A DNA stretch of 64,000 nucleotides from the NCBI RefSeq assembly GCF_023101205.1, contig NZ_CP078078.1, positions 1,240,001 to 1,304,000 of the forward strand. Reading direction: 5' to 3'. Position 1 is the first letter of the stretch. Each line of letters starts with the position of its first letter. The stretch comes from Microbacterium aurugineum. Lineage in GTDB: Bacteria; Actinomycetota; Actinomycetes; Actinomycetales; Microbacteriaceae. The translations under genes and the position numbers were made by a program. This document shows, piece after piece, positions 61,366 through 64,000 of this stretch. The notes beneath the pieces were generated by a model, which saw only the letters and a program-made list of their open reading frames with translations, searched no databases and was not told the origin of the DNA.

Positions 61366-62022
61366 TTGTCAGGACGTCGTCCCCTTCGTCGGTCGGCGGC
61401 CGGTGCGATCGTTGCGATCCTCGCAGCGCTCGTACTGGCCGCCGATCAGTTTGTGAAGTACCTCACGATCGAGAACCTGCCGCTGCAGGTACCGGTCCCG
61501 GTTCTCGGTGAGTTCCTTCAGCTGTACTACGTCCGCAACCCCGGCGCGGCATTCTCGCTCGGCTCCGAGGTCACCTGGATCTTCACGATCGCCCTCGCGG
61601 TCGTCGCGTCGATCATCATCTGGAAGGCGTTCGGGCTCAAGTCCCGGCTGTGGGCCGTGGTTCTCGGCTGCCTGCTCGGCGGCGTGCTCGGCAACCTCAC
61701 CGATCGACTGTTCCGGGAGCCCGGGTTCCCGGTGGGACATGTCGTCGACATGATCTCGATGCCGTGGATGATGCCGGCCATCTTCAACGTCGCGGACATC
61801 TTCATCGTCACCGGCATGATCTCGGTGGCCCTGCTCGTGGTCTTCGGCCTGCGCTTCGACGGCACGCGCGAGCGCGATCACGCGGTGGTCGAGACCGAGG
61901 AAGAGGCGGAAGCTGCGGCGATCGCCGCCGAGGCGGCGACCGAGACGGACGCGGACGAGGTGGACGCGGGCGACGATGACGCACCTTCGGAGGATGCGGC
62001 TCCCGCATCGGAAGGCCGCTGA
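61366..62022 (+). CDS. lspA: Lipoprotein signal peptidase II
   Basis: A 218-residue membrane aspartyl protease that cleaves prolipoprotein signal peptides. The two catalytic aspartates are Asp113 in [12 protein letters not shown] and Asp144 in FNVADIFIV. Four membrane helices. An acidic C-terminal tail (about 165-218, [12 protein letters not shown] and [16 protein letters not shown]) is longer than usual. It starts at a TTG 10 bases after divIVA; no other start in this frame fits. The predicted lipoprotein at 4200 is one possible substrate. Coupled to the pseudouridine synthase gene. Confidence 0.92.
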   Translation: MSGRRPLRRSAAGAIVAILAALVLAADQFVKYLTIENLPLQVPVPVLGEFLQLYYVRNPGAAFSLGSEVTWIFTIALAVVASIIIWKAFGLKSRLWAVVLGCLLGGVLGNLTDRLFREPGFPVGHVVDMISMPWMMPAIFNVADIFIVTGMISVALLVVFGLRFDGTRERDHAVVETEEEAEAAAIAAEAATETDADEVDAGDDDAPSEDAAPASEGR

Positions 62023-62023
62023 C

Positions 62024-62944
62024 GTGGAGTCCCGATCTCTGCCGGTTCCTGACGGCTTGGACGGCACGCGGGTGGATGCCGCGCTCGCGAAGCTGATGGG
62101 TTTCTCCCGCACCTTCGCTGCGGATGTCGCCGCGGCCGGCGGAGTCCGTCTGGACGGCGTGACGCTCGACAAGTCTGACCGCTTGCGCGGTGGTGGCTGG
62201 CTCGAAGTCGAATGGGCGCCGAAGGAGGCGCCGCGAGTCATTCCGATCGCGGTTCCCGAGCTCGGGGTCGTGTACGACGACGACGACATCATCGTGGTCG
62301 ACAAGCCCACGGGCGTGGCCGCGCATCCGTCCGTCGGGTGGGAGGGCCCCACCGTCGTCGGCGCACTCGAGGCCGCCGGATTCCGCGTCGCGACGAGCGG
62401 TGCCGCCGAGCGTCAGGGGATCGTGCACCGGCTGGACGTCGGCACGAGCGGCCTCATGGTCGTGGCGAAGTCTGAGCAGGCGTACACGACGCTGAAGCAG
62501 GCGTTCAAGGACCGTACGGTCGAGAAGATCTATCACGCGGTCGTGCAGGGGCATCCTGATCCGCTGGCGGGAACGATCGACGCGCCCATCGGGCGCCATC
62601 CGAACCACTCCTGGAAGTTCGCCGTCGTTCCCGACGGGAAGCCCTCGGTGACCCACTACGAGACGCTCGAAGCTTTTCCGGGCGCTTCGCTCCTCGAGAT
62701 CCATCTCGAGACGGGGCGCACGCATCAGATCCGCGTGCACATGGCTGCTCATCGGCATCCGTGCGTCGGCGATCCGCTGTACGGCGCCGACCCCACGATG
62801 TCAGCCCGGCTCGGGCTCACACGTCAGTGGCTGCACGCACATCAGCTCGCGTTCGCGCACCCGGCGACGGGGGACTGGGTGCAGTTCGAGTCGCCCTATC
62901 CGGCAGACTTCCGCCACGCGTTGGACGTCCTGCGCGGCGAATAG
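62024..62944 (+). CDS. RluD-type 23S rRNA pseudouridine synthase
   Basis: A 306-residue pseudouridine synthase. An N-terminal S4-like segment ([33 protein letters not shown]) precedes the catalytic domain, where Asp138 in [17 protein letters not shown] is the nucleophile. [23 protein letters not shown] is a typical late motif. RluD makes pseudouridines in helix 69 of 23S rRNA; the exact site is inferred from family. A GTG start two bases after lspA with GGAAGG upstream. Order lspA-rluD matches Rv1539-Rv1540. Confidence 0.93.
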   Translation: MESRSLPVPDGLDGTRVDAALAKLMGFSRTFAADVAAAGGVRLDGVTLDKSDRLRGGGWLEVEWAPKEAPRVIPIAVPELGVVYDDDDIIVVDKPTGVAAHPSVGWEGPTVVGALEAAGFRVATSGAAERQGIVHRLDVGTSGLMVVAKSEQAYTTLKQAFKDRTVEKIYHAVVQGHPDPLAGTIDAPIGRHPNHSWKFAVVPDGKPSVTHYETLEAFPGASLLEIHLETGRTHQIRVHMAAHRHPCVGDPLYGADPTMSARLGLTRQWLHAHQLAFAHPATGDWVQFESPYPADFRHALDVLRGE

Positions 62945-62992
62945 TCGGCGCTGCGCCGGCCCGATGTCGGTGTCGTGCGCGACACTGAGCGC

Positions 62993-63591
62993 ATGAGCAT
63001 CGAGGTTCGTCCTGCAACCGTGTTCGACGACGTCGCAACCCTCGTCGGGCCGAAGAAGCCGACGTCGAACGTGTGCTTCTGCCTGAGCTATCGCATCGGC
63101 AACAAGGAGAACCTTGCGCTGAAGGGTCCGGCCCGCGCCGACCGGGTGCGTGAGCTGTGCCACGAGGACCCTCCCCCGGCGTGATCGCCTATCTCGACGA
63201 CGAGCCTGTCGGCTGGGCGGCACTGCATCCGCGGCGCGAGACGAGCTTCGCCCGCAATCGGCTCATCCCGCAGATCGATGACCTCGGCGTCTGGTCGCTG
63301 TGGTGTTTCCGGGTACGCCCCGGGTACCGGAAGCAGGGCATCTCCCATGCGCTGATCGACGGTGCTGTCGCATATGCGACGGAGCGCGGCGCGCCCGCCA
63401 TCGAGGGCTATCCGGTAGACAACGGGGGCGAGAAGGTGAATCTGACGATGGCGTACGTCGGCACGCGAGCGCTCTTCGAGAGTGCAGGATTCGTGAAGGC
63501 CGCGGATACGGGTTCCGTACTCGACGGGTTCCCGCGGGTGCTGATGAGGCTCGACCTGGGGACGCCACAGAGATCGTCGAAGAAAGCGTGA
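62993..63591 (+). pseudogene. GNAT acetyltransferase interrupted by a one-base frameshift
   Basis: Two pieces of one GNAT protein lie in different frames. The first (62993-63184) reads MSIEVRPATVFDDVATLVG to EDPPPA, then TGA. The second runs from about 63178 to 63591 with GVIAYLDDEPVGWAALHPRRE, the acetyl-CoA loop VRPGYRKQGISHALIDGAV and LFESAGFVKAA. They join if one C is added to the C5 run at 63173-63177. It is either a real loss or a base-call error. A short GACACT at 62981-62986 sits 6 bases before the ATG. Confidence 0.8.
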
Positions 63592-63718
63592 CCACAGACA
63601 GAGCGAGGCTGACGTCTCAATTCCTACATGACTTTCGGAGTTAGGCGTCGTCGATTCACTGCCGTGAGGGAACCTCGACGCAGCCCCGGCGCCGACCTCC
63701 GGTGTCGGGGCTCCGCCG

Positions 63719-63724
63719 TAGACT
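63719..63724 (+). promoter_or_regulatory. -10 box, leaderless (dnaE)
   Basis: TAGACT lies 7 bases before the ATG at 63732 with no ribosome site. Confidence 0.5.
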
Positions 63725-63731
63725 CGAAGGC

Positions 63732-64000
63732 ATGGCATCCGACTCCTTCGTCCACCTGCACGTGCACAGCGAGTACTCCATGCTGGACGGTGCGGCGAAG
63801 ATCAATGCGATGACCCAGGCAGCCGCCGAATACGGGATGCCGGCTATCGCGGTGACCGATCACGGCAACACTTTCGCGGCATTCGAGTTCTACAACGCGG
63901 CGCGGAACGCGGGTATCAAGCCCATCATCGGGCTCGAGGCATACATGACCCCGGGCACGCACCGCAGCGACAAGACGCGCGTGCAGTGGGGCTCACCCGA
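63732..64000 (+). CDS. dnaE: DNA polymerase III alpha subunit, N-terminal part (cut by window end)
   Basis: The first 89 residues of the replicative C-family polymerase. [19 protein letters not shown] near residues 6-24 is the start of the PHP domain, followed by [19 protein letters not shown] and [17 protein letters not shown]. It differs from the dnaE2 gene in this window (no long leader). The 3-prime end lies outside. A leaderless -10 box fits the ATG. Confidence 0.95.
   Translation, partial: MASDSFVHLHVHSEYSMLDGAAKINAMTQAAAEYGMPAIAVTDHGNTFAAFEFYNAARNAGIKPIIGLEAYMTPGTHRSDKTRVQWGSP

Noticed and set aside
63173..63177. Programmed ribosomal frameshift at the C5 run
   Set aside because: No slippery heptamer or pseudoknot is evident and nothing in this family suggests recoding; loss or error is more likely.
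63157..63591. A separate start at GTG 63157 for the acetyltransferase tail
   Set aside because: It begins in the middle of a GNAT fold and the missing half lies upstream in another frame; a frameshift is the simpler reading.
1..64000. Genomic island or prophage
   Set aside because: No integrase, tRNA-flanked repeats, shift in base composition or phage genes; gene order in 27-63 kb is that of a core actinobacterial chromosome.

Overview
The window is 64 kb of ordinary high-GC actinobacterial chromosome. Gene content and order point to the family Microbacteriaceae, most likely Microbacterium: a complete division and cell-wall (dcw) cluster, an FHA protein followed by FtsR and a second MerR regulator, a PASTA Ser/Thr kinase near an Rv2175c-type protein and class II DAHP synthase, biotin-dependent pyruvate carboxylase, frequent GTG starts, and many promoters whose -10 box lies 6-9 bases before the start codon. 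No insertion sequence, phage gene, integrase, CRISPR array, tRNA or rRNA was seen, and nothing suggests an acquired island.

Layout. 1-9.8 kb: a truncated gene, phosphoketolase, then small adaptive genes with their own regulators (TetR-GNAT pair, lipoprotein, WYL regulator divergent from a VOC protein, MarR-HEAT pair, membrane proteins, a HerA/DUF87-type ATPase). 9.9-14.6 kb: amidohydrolase and MFS transporter facing a TetR-type regulator, then two small proteins. 14.7-20.5 kb: the SOS mutasome imuA-imuB-dnaE2 on the minus strand behind a recognisable LexA box. 20.6-25 kb: prepilin peptidase, CYTH protein and a three-gene type III polyketide operon (synthase, methyltransferase, FAD monooxygenase). 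25-35.5 kb: lipoamide dehydrogenase, CopC-domain protein, the FHA/FtsR/MerR genes, a ParA-type ATPase, pyruvate carboxylase, a MinD-like ATPase and peptide deformylase. 35.5-45 kb: acyl-CoA synthetase, PlsC-type acyltransferase, class II DAHP synthase, PASTA kinase, LysM/lytic protein, Rv2175c-like protein, polyprenyl synthase and a DUF3040 protein. 45-62.9 kb: mraZ, rsmH, ftsL, ftsI, murF, mraY, murD, ftsW, murG, murC, ftsQ, ftsZ, a YggS-type gene, sepF, a YggT-type gene, divIVA, lspA and a pseudouridine synthase, nearly all overlapping or tightly spaced. 63-64 kb: a frameshifted acetyltransferase gene and the start of dnaE.

How the genes work together. The dcw run makes lipid II and the septal machinery. 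murE is not between ftsI and murF, where it often sits. Regulators that may act on this run are also present: MraZ with two sets of GTGGAG repeats, FtsR with a MerR-like palindrome before ftsZ, and a PASTA kinase. The mutasome is an inducible translesion unit. The polyketide operon should make a methylated, oxidised phenolic product, probably a phenolic lipid.

The most useful signals beyond the gene list are several near-perfect operators (WYL, MarR, TetR, LexA), the inverted pair of MraZ-box arrays, the candidate FtsR site at ftsZ, the recurrent leaderless promoter geometry, and the one-base frameshift in a C-run at 63173-63177. I see no wholly new multi-gene system.
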